A stretch of DNA of 64,000 bases from NCBI GenBank assembly GCA_018292915.2, contig JACVVK020000035.1, positions 607,501 through 671,500 on the forward strand, read 5' to 3'. The position numbers were made by a program, and so were the translations under genes. Below are positions 43,940 through 54,720 of this stretch, one piece after another; within the stretch, counting starts at the first letter, position 1; each line of letters begins with the position of its first letter. Under the pieces are notes generated by a model. The model was not told the DNA's origin. It did not search any database and saw nothing but the letters and a program-made list of their open reading frames with translations. This stretch comes from Batillaria attramentaria. Taxonomy: Eukaryota; Mollusca; Gastropoda; Batillariidae.

Positions 43940-44160
43940 TCCCAAGAGAGAGAGAGAGAGAAAATGAACGAACGAACTTTATTTTCCAAGGGACGTGATT
44001 TAACCAAACAGTGATTAATTTTCAATCAGCCGTTGCTACAACAGTAAAAAAAAAAAATTAAATAAAGACTACAATAGCAAAGACAAAATGAAATACAAGG
44101 ACGAAGAAGACGAAGAAAAATGGCAAGCGTAAAGAAAACTTACTGAAAAAGAAAGAAAGG

Positions 44161-44250
<90 letters not shown>

Positions 44251-44960
44251 GACATGGTTATTAAGATTGTGTCCTGCAAACCTGGTCAGCGTGTGATTTC
44301 CCTTTTAGCTGGTCATCAACAATCACACCTAATAGCATGCTGTTCTCTGAGACCCGTTTAATTTCAGTTCAGCATGACCAGTGGTAAGTTTGAGAGGTGG
44401 GGGAGAGAGCTGGTGTTTCTGGCGAGTTGTAATCAACATGCTTTTGTTTTGTGAGGATTGATATGCATGTGATCAGATGAACGCCAGGAGGAAACGTCAT
44501 TTAGACCCTGTTGGAGAGATTCAGGGATCTGGGATACTTGTTTACTAGTACTGTCATCGGCAAACATGTCACATAGCACTGACTTATCTGAAATATGCAT
44601 CGGTAAGTCATTATTAAAGAGGGAGAATTACAGAGGTCCTAGTGCCGATCCTTGGGGGACCCCATGCCGAATATGTCATTGCCACCAGAATTTTCCATTT
44701 AGGAGTACACTTTTCGGTTTACTTAGTATGATTTTATGAAAAGACATGTTGATGCATCTAGCCCATACAAATGCAACTTCTTCAGTAGAATTGAGTGATT
44801 GACAACATCAGAGGCTTTCCTAAGATCAAAGAAGATAGCTCCTGCCGGCCTGATAACTTTGAATTATTTATAGAGTGAAGCCATTTGTCTGTAACCCGCG
44901 TCACATACGTCTGACACGAGTGTGATGCACGAAATCCGGAGTGAATGGGATACAGCAGGT
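43940..44960 (-). pseudogene. Decayed non-LTR retrotransposon, RT domain
   Basis: Minus-strand fragments in several frames read, in order, a FDLRKASDVVNHSILLKKL-like palm motif (about 44790-44850), a GVPQGSALGPL-like motif (about 44635-44670), FADDST with the catalytic aspartates (about 44555-44570), HINPHKTKSMLITTRQK and MLLGVIVDDQLKGK. This order is that of CR1/L2/Jockey-type reverse transcriptases. Frameshifts and stops disable it. The likely 3' end (CCTTGGAAAATAAAGTTCG, near 43975) is separated from the RT by (CT)n/(CA)n at 44163-44248. Confidence 0.72.
44163..44248. repeat. (CT)n joined to (CA)n
   Basis: CT units pass into CA units at about 44196. Confidence 0.9.
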
Positions 44961-45360
44961 CGTGATTCTCAAGGTAGTTACTTTATTTTTAACCAGGTAC
45001 TCTCTGCTAGAGAGAGAGAGAGAGAGAGAAGGGGGGGATGATGGAGAGAGAAACGGTGTTGCATGGAAAGATTTGATGTTTAGACATCAAGGTCATGGTC
45101 ATTTTAAACAGCAGTCTAAATCTGGAAGAGCATTTAAAAACAATCAGATCCATTTTTCCAACCGATTTCCCCATTAAGCAGCTTTCACGTGCAACCCCCG
45201 GAGACACTTGACCCAGGGGGCTTGCCCTGTTGTGTTGTTTCAAATTGTCAAAATGTTTTGTTAGATCACTCTGTTTGTTTTCCCCTGTAATTTATGCTTC
45301 AAATGGCGAGTGTTTTCATAGGCAAGTGTGGGTGTTCAGTGAGTGAGTTGTAAATAATAG

Positions 45361-45627
45361 CGGGTGAGCGGTGGTCTAATAGGTAGCGCGTCGGATTTAA
45401 TCGCTGCGCTACTGAACGGCAGTCACCAATGTCATGGCGATGAAGCGTGGGTTCGAGCCCAGGTCGAGCTTGTGATATGTGACACCGGACTTCTAATGCG
45501 GGTCGTGAGTTCGTATCCCGGTTGGGGCCAAAATTTTGTGCTGGCTTGTTCATCGTTGCCCCGTCTTTGATATCACCCTATGTGGTGGAAAAGGACGTTG
45601 AACCCCCAAACACCCACCCACCCACCT
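45361..45627 (+). mobile_element. Two joined tRNA-derived pieces, the second being SINE family A
   Basis: At 45361-45470 a tRNA-like head with GGTGGTCTAATAGGTAGCGC and GGGTTCGAGCCC precedes a family A copy (about 45487-45627) that starts inside its own head at GGACTTCTAATG. This may be a chimera or a chance abutment. Confidence 0.65.
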
Positions 45628-45702
45628 CCTCTCTTTTTCTGCTTTGGTTGCCCCAGTGCTACTCTTCCCACGTCGTGGGATCGGAAGCCGTGGCAATGTT
45701 CC

Positions 45703-45762
45703 TAAGCATGATGAGGAAGAGGATGAGGAGGTTCATGGTATGATGGTTCTATGGAGGTCCGT
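45703..45762 (-). repeat. SINE family C 3' fragment
   Basis: Minus strand: ACGGACCTCCATAGAACCAT and CTCATCCTC motifs, matching the last 60 bp of family C with changes. Confidence 0.55.
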
Positions 45763-45774
45763 GTGCCGTTGTGG

Positions 45775-45905
45775 ACTGACGAGTGATGGACGAGTGACTG
45801 ACGAGTGATGGACGAGTGACTGACGAGTGAATGACGAGTGACTGACGAGTGGAAGACGAGTGACTGACGAGTGGAAGACGAGTGACTGACGAGTGAATGA
45901 TCAGT
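45775..45905 (+). repeat. 12-bp minisatellite
   Basis: GACTGACGAGTG and variants (GATGGACGAGTG, GGAAGACGAGTG) repeat about ten times. Confidence 0.9.
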
Positions 45906-46390
45906 TACACAAACAGGCCCAGGTGCGGGGGTAGAACTCACACCACAAGTCTAAAAAAGAACAACACACACACACACACACACACACAAAAAAAACCCTT
46001 TTTAATCCAGAGAGAGAGAGAGGGAAAGCGCGCGCACTGAGTGGCCGTGTGTTCTTCACACCTCGAGACGACAACTTAAACCCCCTTCTCGACCCGCGTC
46101 ATTGCGCCCCCTAGCGGCAGGCGATTGATTTCTCAGCGGCACGATAGAGAGCAAACTGCTGGCAAATGAAAGATAACAAATTAAATCGACGACGGTGACA
46201 ACCAACCCTTTGCCCACGCGTCCGCGATACAATGGTTCCAGCGGTGGACAAGCATTGCTCGCTTACTAAGTCAGCGGTAGTCCAATAATCTTTGAGAGGG
46301 CGGCTGCAAGGAGACTTGCTTCCTCGCGGACGAATTGAGAGTGGAACGAGTCATCATCGTAGAAGTGGATGATGTACCTTTCATTAAATT
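45906..46390. other. Unassigned DNA
   Basis: No supported gene; (CA)n at 45965-45988 and a short GA run after it. Confidence 0.4.
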
Positions 46391-46581
46391 CCCTTGCAAA
46401 CAGGGGGAGCCGGGGTGGTCGAATGAGAGTGTTGGACTTCTAATGCTCGCGTCATGAGTTCGATCCCGGTTGGGGCCTAATATTTGTGCTGGCTTTTTCA
46501 TCGTTGCCCCGTCTTTGATATCACCCTATGTGGTGGAAAAGGACGTTAAACCCCCAAACACCCACCCACCCTTGCAAACAG
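46391..46581 (+). mobile_element. SINE family A with 13-bp target duplication
   Basis: CCCTTGCAAACAG at 46391-46403 and 46569-46581 flanks a full copy. Confidence 0.9.
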
Positions 46582-46621
46582 ACTTGCTTGACAGAGAGAC
46601 CAGCAGACAGACAGACGGGTG

Positions 46622-46806
46622 GTTGAGGTGGGTGTTTGGGGGTTTAACGTCCTTTTCCATCACGTATGGGCTATATCGAAGATGGGGCAACGAGGGAAAA
46701 AAAAAAAAAGAACGCCAGCACAAATATTTGGACCCAGCCGGGATTCGAACTCACGACCCGAGCATTGAAAGTCCAACGCTCTTCCATTCGGCTATGCCAG
46801 CTTCCC
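46622..46806 (-). mobile_element. SINE family A, near full-length
   Basis: Minus-strand copy with an A run (46696-46708) inside the body. It lies in CAGA-rich DNA, so target repeats cannot be told from background. Confidence 0.85.
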
Positions 46807-46952
46807 GACAGACAGAGGGAGAGATAAAATGGAGGACGGAGAAACTGAGACAGACAAATAGAGGGGCAGACAGGAAGAGAGGGCGGGACAGGTGGACAGA
46901 AAGACAGACAAATAGACAGACAGAGAGACAGTGAGAGACCGACAGACTGACT

Positions 46953-47118
46953 GGTTTGGTATTTGCGAGTTTAACGTCCTTTTCCACCACGTATTGGTAA
47001 TATAAAAGACGGGAAGACGAGATACGGCCAGCACAAATATTTGGCCCCAGCCGGGATTCGAACACACGACCTGAATACTGGAAGTCCAACGCTCTACCGT
47101 TCGGCTAACCCGGCTCCC
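46953..47118 (-). mobile_element. SINE family A, diverged copy
   Basis: Minus-strand copy with several changes (ATATAAAAGACGGGAAGACG in place of the usual block). It is the third family A copy within 730 bp. Confidence 0.85.
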
Positions 47119-47375
47119 CTAGAGACTGAGAGAGGCAGACGGGGAAGGTGTAGGGAGAGAGGCAGGCAGACAGACCAGTAGACACAAACAGACAGACAGA
47201 CAGTATTACAGAATTATCTGCAGACAGACACGCAGTCAGACAGACAGAGTTAATATACCGCCCTGGCACTGAGCCGAAGCAGCAGCAGCAGCTTTTTTCC
47301 TGTACAGCACAGTGCGCAGTTTACTTCCTGCGGAGGTGCCTTTCTCGGCTTCGTTCCTGTACTGTACAGGCGCCT

Positions 47376-47378
47376 GTT

Positions 47379-47409
<31 letters not shown>

Positions 47410-47416
47410 GTGGGTT

Positions 47417-47447
<31 letters not shown>

Positions 47448-47685
47448 TTGGGTTGGTTGTTTTTGTTTGTTGTTGGGGTTTTTTTCTCTCGGTTTTTCGG
47501 GTTTGTTTGTTTGTTTGTTTGTTTGTTGTTTTTTTTTGTTTTTTGTTGTGTTTTTTTTTTTTTGGGGGGGGGGTGTTTGTTTTTTGTTGTTCTGGGTTTT
47601 TGTTTGTTTGTTTGTTTGTTTTTTTGGGGGGGAGTTGTTGTTGTTGTTGTTGTTTTTTGGGGGGGGGGGGGGGGGACTCGATGCC
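47376..47685 (+). repeat. T/G-only tract with long G runs
   Basis: GTTT units and T runs are broken by G runs, the longest about 21 near 47427. A poly-C/poly-A stretch follows at 47768-47797. Frames here are artefacts. Confidence 0.9.
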
Positions 47686-48199
47686 AGGATAAAGATAACG
47701 TTTGGCAAATCAATGTGCTGATAACCCAAATGCCTTTAGACCCAATACCCCTGAATCTACCGCCCCTCCCCCCCCCCCCCCCCCAAAAAAAAAAAAGTAA
47801 ATAAAATACTAAAATAAAACATAAAAATCCAAACTCAAACATAAAACAGAGACGCCGCATTTCTATCCAAATATTTGACTTTCAAATTACGTAATCACAT
47901 CTGATTCAAACACAGGCAACTGTTGGAGTTTTTAGTCCCCGTGGGCAACAGATGTGGACTGGGAAATTTAACCAGGCAGCGTTTTGTGTGGGTGTGAAAT
48001 ATGAGTGAATTCTTGTTGCAAATGGCGCGTTCCAAAAGGCAAAGTGCTGTTCATGGATGCATGTTTACATCCCCAAGGGACTTAATCTGCCCATGCATTG
48101 AGAGTATCGTCCCTTCTGGACAGCAAAGTTATAAATTAATTTCCACTAACCATGGAAATGTGTTTCCTGAACAACACCTGGGCAATATGATTGACGATA

Positions 48200-48450
48200 T
48201 CGTTGTACAAATTACGTCACTTGTGTGGGTGGTATCATTGTTACAAAAAAAAGTCACTTGTTTTGTTTGCGTGTATCATTGTAAACATTACGCCACCTGT
48301 GTGGCGTGTATCATCGTAAAATTACGTCATTTGTATTGGGCGTATCATTGGGTCAATTTATATGACGTGTATCATCGTAAAAATGACGTCACTTGTGTGG
48401 CATGTACCATAGTGAATATGACGTCACTTGTGGGGTGTGTGTCTCTTTGT
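48200..48450 (+). repeat. Degenerate tandem array with CRE-like sites
   Basis: Repeats of about 36-56 bp share (A)TTACGTCACTTGTGTGG and CGTGTATCATCGTAAA. Two copies read TGACGTCA, the full cAMP-response-element palindrome (about 48384 and 48420). The 175-residue frame through the array is a by-product of the repeats. Confidence 0.65.
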
Positions 48451-49180
48451 AGTCTGGTAATTTCTCAATTTTCATCAATGCTTGCCATGCACGAGCTAGT
48501 ATCCTCGTCAAATATACCTCCCTTGTAAAGTGTGTATCTTTGTAATCACGCCAATTTGGACTTGGGGATAACTAATTCTGCTCTTTTAATAACCGTCGGG
48601 GTCCTGGTTAATTTGACCAACGTTTGCCGAGCAAGCGTGTTTGTTACGTTTTGTACAAAGTTCCAAACAAAACCTGTTTCCAAGATTCCTCTAGAATCGT
48701 TATTGAATTCTCTCGCATAAACCACGTTAGAACTAGACAAGCCTTTCTCGCGCATGCCTCACAACATTAGACGAAGTGTCATAAAAACGTCAACGGAAAT
48801 TCTCTCCTGCGCCTCGGGCTGTGTGCTCAGCCAGTGCCAGAGAATTAAAGGCCCATGACATCACGTTCAGCCAACCGTGAAAAGCACGCCTACGTCAGGA
48901 ACAAGGCCAAGGTCACCTTATACCGGAACTCACAGCTTTTGTGCTACTTACGTGGCCTCCGGAGCGTGTTGGAAGAGTATATAGCCAGCGGACCGTTCTA
49001 ATCGTATGAAATATTCACGTTCATTTGTTACCTGTCGTTTATAATTTATCAAATAATGGCAGTTACGTGTCTCTAAAGAGCACTCAACATTTCCAAGCCG
49101 TGAGAAACCTTTGACTTTATGGTCATGCTAACCTACTGCTGGTTCATTTGTGGCTGCTCCATAATTCAAGCCAGGCTTTT
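48451..49180. other. Unassigned DNA
   Basis: No supported gene. Confidence 0.4.
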
Positions 49181-49376
49181 ATGAAGGGATTTAAGGGTGG
49201 GTGTTTGGGGGTTTAACGTCCTTTTCCGCCACATAGGGGTGATATCAAAGACGGGGCAACGATGAAAAGGCCAGCACAAATATTTGGCCCCAACCGGGAT
49301 GCGAACTCACGACCCGAGCATTAGAAGTCCGACGCGCTACCATTCGGCCACCCCGGCTTCCCATGAAGCGATTTAA
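49181..49376 (-). mobile_element. SINE family A with 14-bp target duplication
   Basis: ATGAAGGGATTTAA (49181-49194) and ATGAAGCGATTTAA (49363-49376) differ at one base and flank a full copy. Confidence 0.92.
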
Positions 49377-49452
49377 GATCTAATGTGTAATGTGCGTCCA
49401 TGGAACAGTTGGCATGAACCTGGTGTAGCACGCGGGATCTACTCCCCTGCGT

Positions 49453-50010
49453 GAAGTGCCCCGTGTCAGTGCAGCTTGAGGCTAGAAGTGCCCCGTGTCA
49501 GTGCAGCTTGAGGCTAGAAGTGTCCTGTGTCAGTGCAGCTTGAGGCTAAAAGTGCCCCGTGTCAGTGCAGCTTGAGGCTAGAAGTGTCCTGTGTCAGTGC
49601 AGCTTGAGGCTAAAAGTGCCCCGTGTCAGTGCAGCTTGAGGCTAGAAGTGTCCTGTGTCAGTGCAGCTTGAGGCTAAAAGTGCCCCGTGTCAATGCGGCT
49701 TGAGGTAAGGAGTGCCCCACGTCTAAGCAGCTTGAGGCTAGAAATGTCCCGTGTCAATGCGCTTGAGGTTGGACGTGCCCCGTGTCAACGCAGCTTGAGG
49801 CTAGAAGTGCCCTGTGTCAACGCAGCTTGAGGTTGGAAGTGCCCCGTATCTGTGCAACTTGAGGCTAGGAGTGCCCAGGGTCTATGCAGTTTGATGCTGG
49901 ACATGCCACGTGTCCATGCGGCTTCAGGTTAGGAGTGCCCCAGGTCTAAGCAGCTCGAGGCTAAGAAGTGCCCCTGGTCAAATCAGCTTGAGGCTAGAAA
50001 TGCCCATGAG
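49453..50010 (+). repeat. 32-bp minisatellite, about 17 units
   Basis: Units contain GTGCCCCGTGTCAGTGCAGC and TTGAGGCTAGA. In the first third, units alternate between a GTGCCCC form ending CTAGA and a GTGTCCT form ending CTAAA, giving a 64-bp dimer repeated about three times. Later units are more diverged. Confidence 0.92.
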
Positions 50011-50049
50011 TCCAGCGAGCCAGAGAGCACATCTGGCTTATCACGCCTG

Positions 50050-50240
50050 CATAGCCCCATAGTGTTTTAGACTGTTGCTTTGTCAATGCGCAGGTCGTGA
50101 GTTCGACTCCCGTTTGGAAGCCTAGCAGTACCTTTTGTGTTGGCGATCACCTCGTTGTCCTGTGCTTGTCGATCATCACCCCTGTTGTTGGCAAAAAAAG
50201 AACCTTATATACCCAACGAATCATCCGACCAACCTGGCAC
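50050..50240 (+). mobile_element. Possible degenerate SINE
   Basis: Box B-like GTCGTGAGTTCGACTCCCG near 50094 and a body faintly like family A (CTCGTTGTCCTGTGC, CGATCATCACCCC). Confidence 0.4.
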
Positions 50241-51261
50241 GGGTGCCCAAGTTGTACGGTGCGGGTATTGCGGGGATTGGAGTGAAGATCTTTTAGGCTG
50301 ATGTCACGGGAGTGTTTTCAGTCCGAACAAATTGCGAACATGGTGTTTTTTTCCGTGTTTCTCGTGTGACATGCGGCTACAACATGCTTTGCTTTATTTG
50401 TTTTTGTTTTGCTTTTTGTGTTTTGCAGAGCGTGTTTTGACCTGTGTTTGTCCATGTTTGTTCGAACAAAAACGTATTCCGTGTGTCATTAGCCTGATGC
50501 TTCGAGCTGTCACTGAACTCCCGCACATTGCAATGAGACACGTCGGTTTTGAGAGGTAGTGGTGCAATAAATGGATCTGAGCAGGAACGGTATAATTATC
50601 TCGAACTGTGAAAACAAGTGTAGACAATGCGCATGGGTTATATATAATTTCGTATTATTTGGTTACACTGCGTAGAAAAACAAAAACAGGGCAACGACCA
50701 GGTACGTGACCCCCAGGATGTGAAGGCCACGAACACGCATGAGTAGCCCTGATTAGTGAACCTACAGAATTTGAGTTCACAGAGAGGGAGAGAGAGAGAG
50801 AGAGAGAGAGAGTACAAGAAATTGCGATTTGCCAGGTTTCCATTTTCTGTCTGAAAAGCGGTCCATTTACTATACATTAGCATGTGAACCTGGACGAAAA
50901 GTACGTGGAAATTCGCGGACAAAGAGAATTCACACAGCGGTACAAATTATTCTCATTGCGACGATTACAGTTTCTGTATTTTTGTATCTGTTCAGGAGAA
51001 GCTCTCTGTCCTTGATTTAATTACTTATCCGCACATTAGACCTTAGATAATTGCGTTTCATATTGAAATTGTGCGTTCTGAGATCCTTGCGGCTATCCTA
51101 TTAAGCGAATCAAATATCCGAGGTTTTCTCTTCCATTTGTAGAAGGCTTTTCCCAAGTCTGTTCGTACTCTATCCGAATTACACGAGCAACATGCAAATG
51201 ATTTGCAAAAACAGCTGTGTGTTGGAAATGATTCAGATGTACACGAAGCAGCTGTTTGGTG

Positions 51262-51690
51262 AGGAATGTTTCTAATGTACTATAGAACATCTGTTTGTTG
51301 GGAAATGTTTCTCACCTATACTAAAATGTCTGTTTGGAAATGTTTCCCAAGTACATGTATACTAAAATGTCTGTTTGTTGAGAAATGTTTCTCACGGATA
51401 CTAAAATGTCTGTTTGTTGGGAAATGTTTCTCAAGTATACTAAAATGTCTGTTTGTTGGAGAATGTTTCTCAAGTATACTAGAATGTCTGTTTGTTGGGA
51501 AATGTTTCTCAAGTATACTAGAATGTCTGTTTGTTGGGAAATGTTTCTCAAGTACACCAAAATGTCTGTTTGGTGGGAAATGTTCTCAAGTATACTAAAA
51601 TGTCTGTTTGTTGGGAAATGTATCTGATATACACAGACACTTTTTCTTGGGAAATGTTTCTGATGTACACAAAACATATATCGGGAGATG
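51262..51690 (+). repeat. 39-bp minisatellite, about 11 units
   Basis: Units read ATGTCTGTTTGTTGGGAAAT then GTTTCTCAAGTATACTA. The period of 39 is a multiple of three, so several frames stay open and give false repeat proteins on both strands. Confidence 0.92.
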
Positions 51691-51754
51691 TTTCCTGTTT
51701 ACACTAAAGTTCTAAACCCTAACGTACCATCTGACTACAGTGGAACAAACGTTA

Positions 51755-51904
51755 GTAGTTTGTTTGTTTCTTTCTTTCCGTCTTTTTCTTCTTTCTTTGT
51801 TTTCCGTTTTGTTGTTGTTATTGTTTTTATTGCTTGTTTGTATGGATTTGTCTCTTTGTTAGTTTTGGTTGGTTTTTGTTTTTGGTTTTGTTTGTGGGAG
51901 TTTT

Positions 51905-51958
<54 letters not shown>

Positions 51959-52265
51959 GTTTGTTTTTGTTTTGTTTTGTTTTGTTCTGTTCTGTTCATT
52001 TGTTTGTTTGTTTTTGTTGTTGCTTTTTGTTTGTTTTTGTTTTTATACTTGTTTTTTGTTGTTGTTGTTGTTGTTTTGTTTTGTTTTTGTTTTTTGTTTT
52101 TTTGTTTGTTTTTTTTTTGTTTTTTTTTGGGGGGGGCGGGGGTTGGGTGTTGGGTGTTGTTGTTTCGAAAGTCTGTACCTCTTCACAAAGAAAGGCTGTG
52201 TGTGTTTGCGTGCGTGCGTGCGTGCGTGCGTGTGCGTGAGTGTGCCCGTGTGTGTGTAAAATTAA

Positions 52266-52306
<41 letters not shown>

Positions 52307-52360
52307 TGCGTGTGTGTGTGTGTGTGTGTGTGCGCGCTCGCGCGTGTGTGTTGCGCCATT
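51755..52360 (+). repeat. T/G-only tract with two (GT)n runs
   Basis: GTTT/TTG sequence at about 51755-52130, (GT)n at 51907-51958, G run near 52129, then (GT)n and GCGT runs at 52200-52345. Confidence 0.9.
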
Positions 52361-52924
52361 TTCCAGGGTAACCGTATTTCGGCTGAATTTCTCAAAAACA
52401 AAGTGGCATTTTTTTAATGACATTCACTAGCCAGCTGATGCCAAGTTCTGCATCAATGTTCAGCTTATTATTTTCAGCTTGTAATTTACACAAGTGTCCT
52501 TCGGCTTTGCAACTCGTCAGAACGATGACACTCCATTTTAATGAGAACCGTTTTATATTCATTTTTTTTAGCAAGAAAATCCTGCTCTTCACCGTCTTGT
52601 TTGGAGTGCTTCTCCTTGGTGGGTTTAAAAACAGAACTTTGGTCAAGAAACTAAATCTTTGCATTAGAACTGCCTCCCTTGAAATTAAAATCTCAATTGA
52701 TATGTATTTGTCAGGAATACGACAACCATATGGAAAACTTTTCATCGAATGCGTGTAATCCGTGATACACTTGGGGACAGAATTTAGCATCTGAAACATT
52801 TGTGGTGACTGGTTGTGGAAACCATTGGGGTGACTGTGTGGTGTGTGTGCGCGTGTGTGAGTGTGTGCGCGCTGGTTCGGCTCAATGTCTGTAATCGTAA
52901 TGATTTTTATTGTCAGTTTTGTCT

Positions 52925-53271
52925 GAGCAGACCACAGACCTAAAAAAAAAAGATAGACCCACCGCCGCACTGACGCTGCCACCGCTGCTTGCGAGTGTCG
53001 CTATCGCGGCCATCTTGTGAATACCAGAACTCAGATGCTCTGTGTACAGGACGCCTCGTTCGAAAAACAAAGTTCTTTAGAAAGACGTCATCAGAAATGT
53101 GACGTAAGATAAAGCGGGCCAATGCTATGCGCGCTATGTAAACAGCTGATAGCGTCTGGCCAATGCTATGCGCGCTATGTAAACAGCTGATAGCGTCTGG
53201 CACTTCCAGGTACTCGCAACACTTCCAGCACCGCAGGGGGTCTATCTTTTTTTTAGGTCTGTGGAGCAGAC
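52925..53271. mobile_element. P-like MITE with 8-bp target duplication
   Basis: Inverted ends CACAGACCTAAAAAAAAAAG (from 52933) and CTTTTTTTTAGGTCTGTG (to 53263) extend to GATAGACCC. GAGCAGAC is duplicated at 52925-52932 and 53264-53271. An 8-bp duplication with a CANRG-type terminus fits the P superfamily better than hAT. The 331-bp interior has no transposase. It contains a 41-bp tandem duplication (about 53120-53201) with CTATGCGCGCTATGTAAACA. Confidence 0.82.
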
Positions 53272-53330
53272 AGTACAATTTCCCTTCGAGGGAAGAATAA
53301 AGTGATATCTTATCTTATCTTATCTTACTG
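53272..53330 (+). repeat. LINE-like 3' tail interrupted by the MITE
   Basis: AATTTCCCTTCGAGGGAAGA then AATAAAGTGATATCTTATC repeats. The sequence on the far side of the MITE (about 52890-52924) probably continues it. Confidence 0.6.
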
Positions 53331-53393
53331 GTTGGTGTATAGGTAGTACTTGAATAGAAATGTACCGCGTTCTGCGCAGACGACGTCATTTGG

Positions 53394-53627
53394 TTGCGGA
53401 TTTGAAAAGGAAACGGTAATGACTGCGAAGTGGTTACAAATTAAGCAAATAAAAGCGACATAAAAAGGGACAGAAACCACTTCACTTTCACAAAGGACGG
53501 CACGGGTCAACGTTTCGGCTTTCGCCTTCCTCAGGACAGAAACAAACAGATCGTTGAGCCGTGCCGTCCTTTGTGAAAGTTAAGTGGTTTCTGTCCCTTT
53601 TATGTCGCTTTTATTTGCGGATTTGAA
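53394..53627. mobile_element. Small PLE-derived palindromic element with ribozyme motif
   Basis: Direct repeats TTGCGGATTTGAA at 53394-53406 and 53615-53627 flank about 208 bp. The left piece matches the left end of the large PLE, including GGAAACGGTAATGACTGCG. The two sides then form arms of about 70 bp, with GGGACAGAAACCACTT and its complement. The loop holds a hammerhead-like motif on the minus strand. The right arm starts close to the predicted cleavage point. It has no coding capacity and looks like a retrozyme-like non-autonomous derivative. Confidence 0.85.
53506..53537 (-). ncRNA. Hammerhead-ribozyme-like motif in the small PLE derivative
   Basis: Minus strand: stem I GTC/GAC, core CTGAGGA, stem II GGC-GAAA-GCC, core GAAA, minimal stem III, cleavage triplet GTT. 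Compared with the large PLE, the variable core base (A to G), the loop and the H position (C to T) differ. All of these positions tolerate change in hammerheads. Confidence 0.65.
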
Positions 53628-53740
53628 GACCAAGTAGATAGTGCTGATTGCCGACTTTTGTCGATCGACATGTGGTGCAGGTATGGAAAGCGTTAGGCAA
53701 AAGAAAGTCAGATTTCTCTATATTAGAAGCTGCAAAGTCC

Positions 53741-53937
53741 GAAACTGGTCGGGGAGCCGGGATAGCCGAATGGTAGAGCATTGGATTCTCAATGCTCCGG
53801 TCGTGAGTTCGAATCCCGGCTGGGGCCAAATATTTGTGCCGGCCTTTTTCTCGTTGCCCCGTCTTTGATATCACCTTTACGTGGTGGAAAAGGACGTTAA
53901 ACTCCCAAACACCCACCCCCACCCCCCGAAAATGGTC
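53741..53937 (+). mobile_element. SINE family A with probable 10-bp target duplication
   Basis: GAAACTGGTC (53741-53750) and GAAAATGGTC (53928-53937) flank a full copy with good box A and box B. Confidence 0.85.
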
Positions 53938-54564
53938 GCAGTGGCCAAAAGGGGGGCAACTGTTCCCCTCAGATCTCATTACGAACATAGAAAGCCATTC
54001 TAGTGCCCCCCCCCCCCCCCCAGTCTTTAAAATCACCTCCGCGGTGTACGTGTACAGAAGACTTTAAATCCAAACCACAACCACTGCAACCACCCCACCA
54101 CCACCACCACCACCACCACCCACTCACAATGCCTGGACAACGTGACATTTTATATTTGAAATTAGGGCACATAATTTTAACATGCATTTTTTTCGTCAGT
54201 TTTTGAAATTGAAATTTAGGCTTCTTAATCATAATCTGCAAATTCTAATCTTGTGTTCTAATTGGAAATATGAAGTGCCGGCATCTCTGTCCCTCAAATT
54301 ACCTACAGATGGTACGTCTGGAGATCTTTACGGGGGAAGCTTGAGGGCGGGGGAAAAACAAAAACACATTACCACTCCCGAGTCCTATCACGTTCTCGTC
54401 TTATTTTCAGTATTTAGCATCACAACTGATACACCCCAGTGTCTGACGCCCAGACTAACGCGAGAAACTATGCGAACGGAAAATGCAAACTCACCAACGG
54501 AGCTGCGATAGAAATCCTTAGGACACACTTTCGAAACCACGACGAAGTCAGATTTTAACAGGCG

Positions 54565-54613
54565 GGATTTGTTCGTTTGTTTGTTTGTTTGTTTGTTTGT
54601 TTGTTTGTTTGTT

Positions 54614-54663
<50 letters not shown>

Positions 54664-54720
54664 GTGTGTGCGTGCCTGCCTGCCTGCCTGCCTGTGTGTG
54701 TGTGTGTGTGTGTGTGTGTT
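54565..54720. repeat. (GTTT)n, (GT)n and (CTGC)n microsatellite
   Basis: Successive runs: GTTT 54570-54612, GT 54615-54661, CCTG about 54674-54694, GT to 54719. Confidence 0.9.

Noticed and set aside
44941..45177. 78-codon plus-strand frame as a gene
   Set aside because: It overlaps the decayed LINE and a GA run and has no recognisable domain.
47250..47860. Frames rich in Pro/Lys/Asn on the minus strand
   Set aside because: They are complements of G and T homopolymer runs.
48001..48528. 175-codon frame as a gene
   Set aside because: Most of it is encoded by a degenerate tandem array; there are no motifs, and the composition follows the repeat.
52417..52758. 113-codon frame with a hydrophobic segment
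   Set aside because: It has no homology I recognise, no splice context and AT-rich composition like its surroundings.
53575..53640. A second complete hammerhead on the plus strand of the small PLE derivative
   Set aside because: The right arm begins only at the last bases of the motif, so the core CTGANGA and stem II are absent on that strand.
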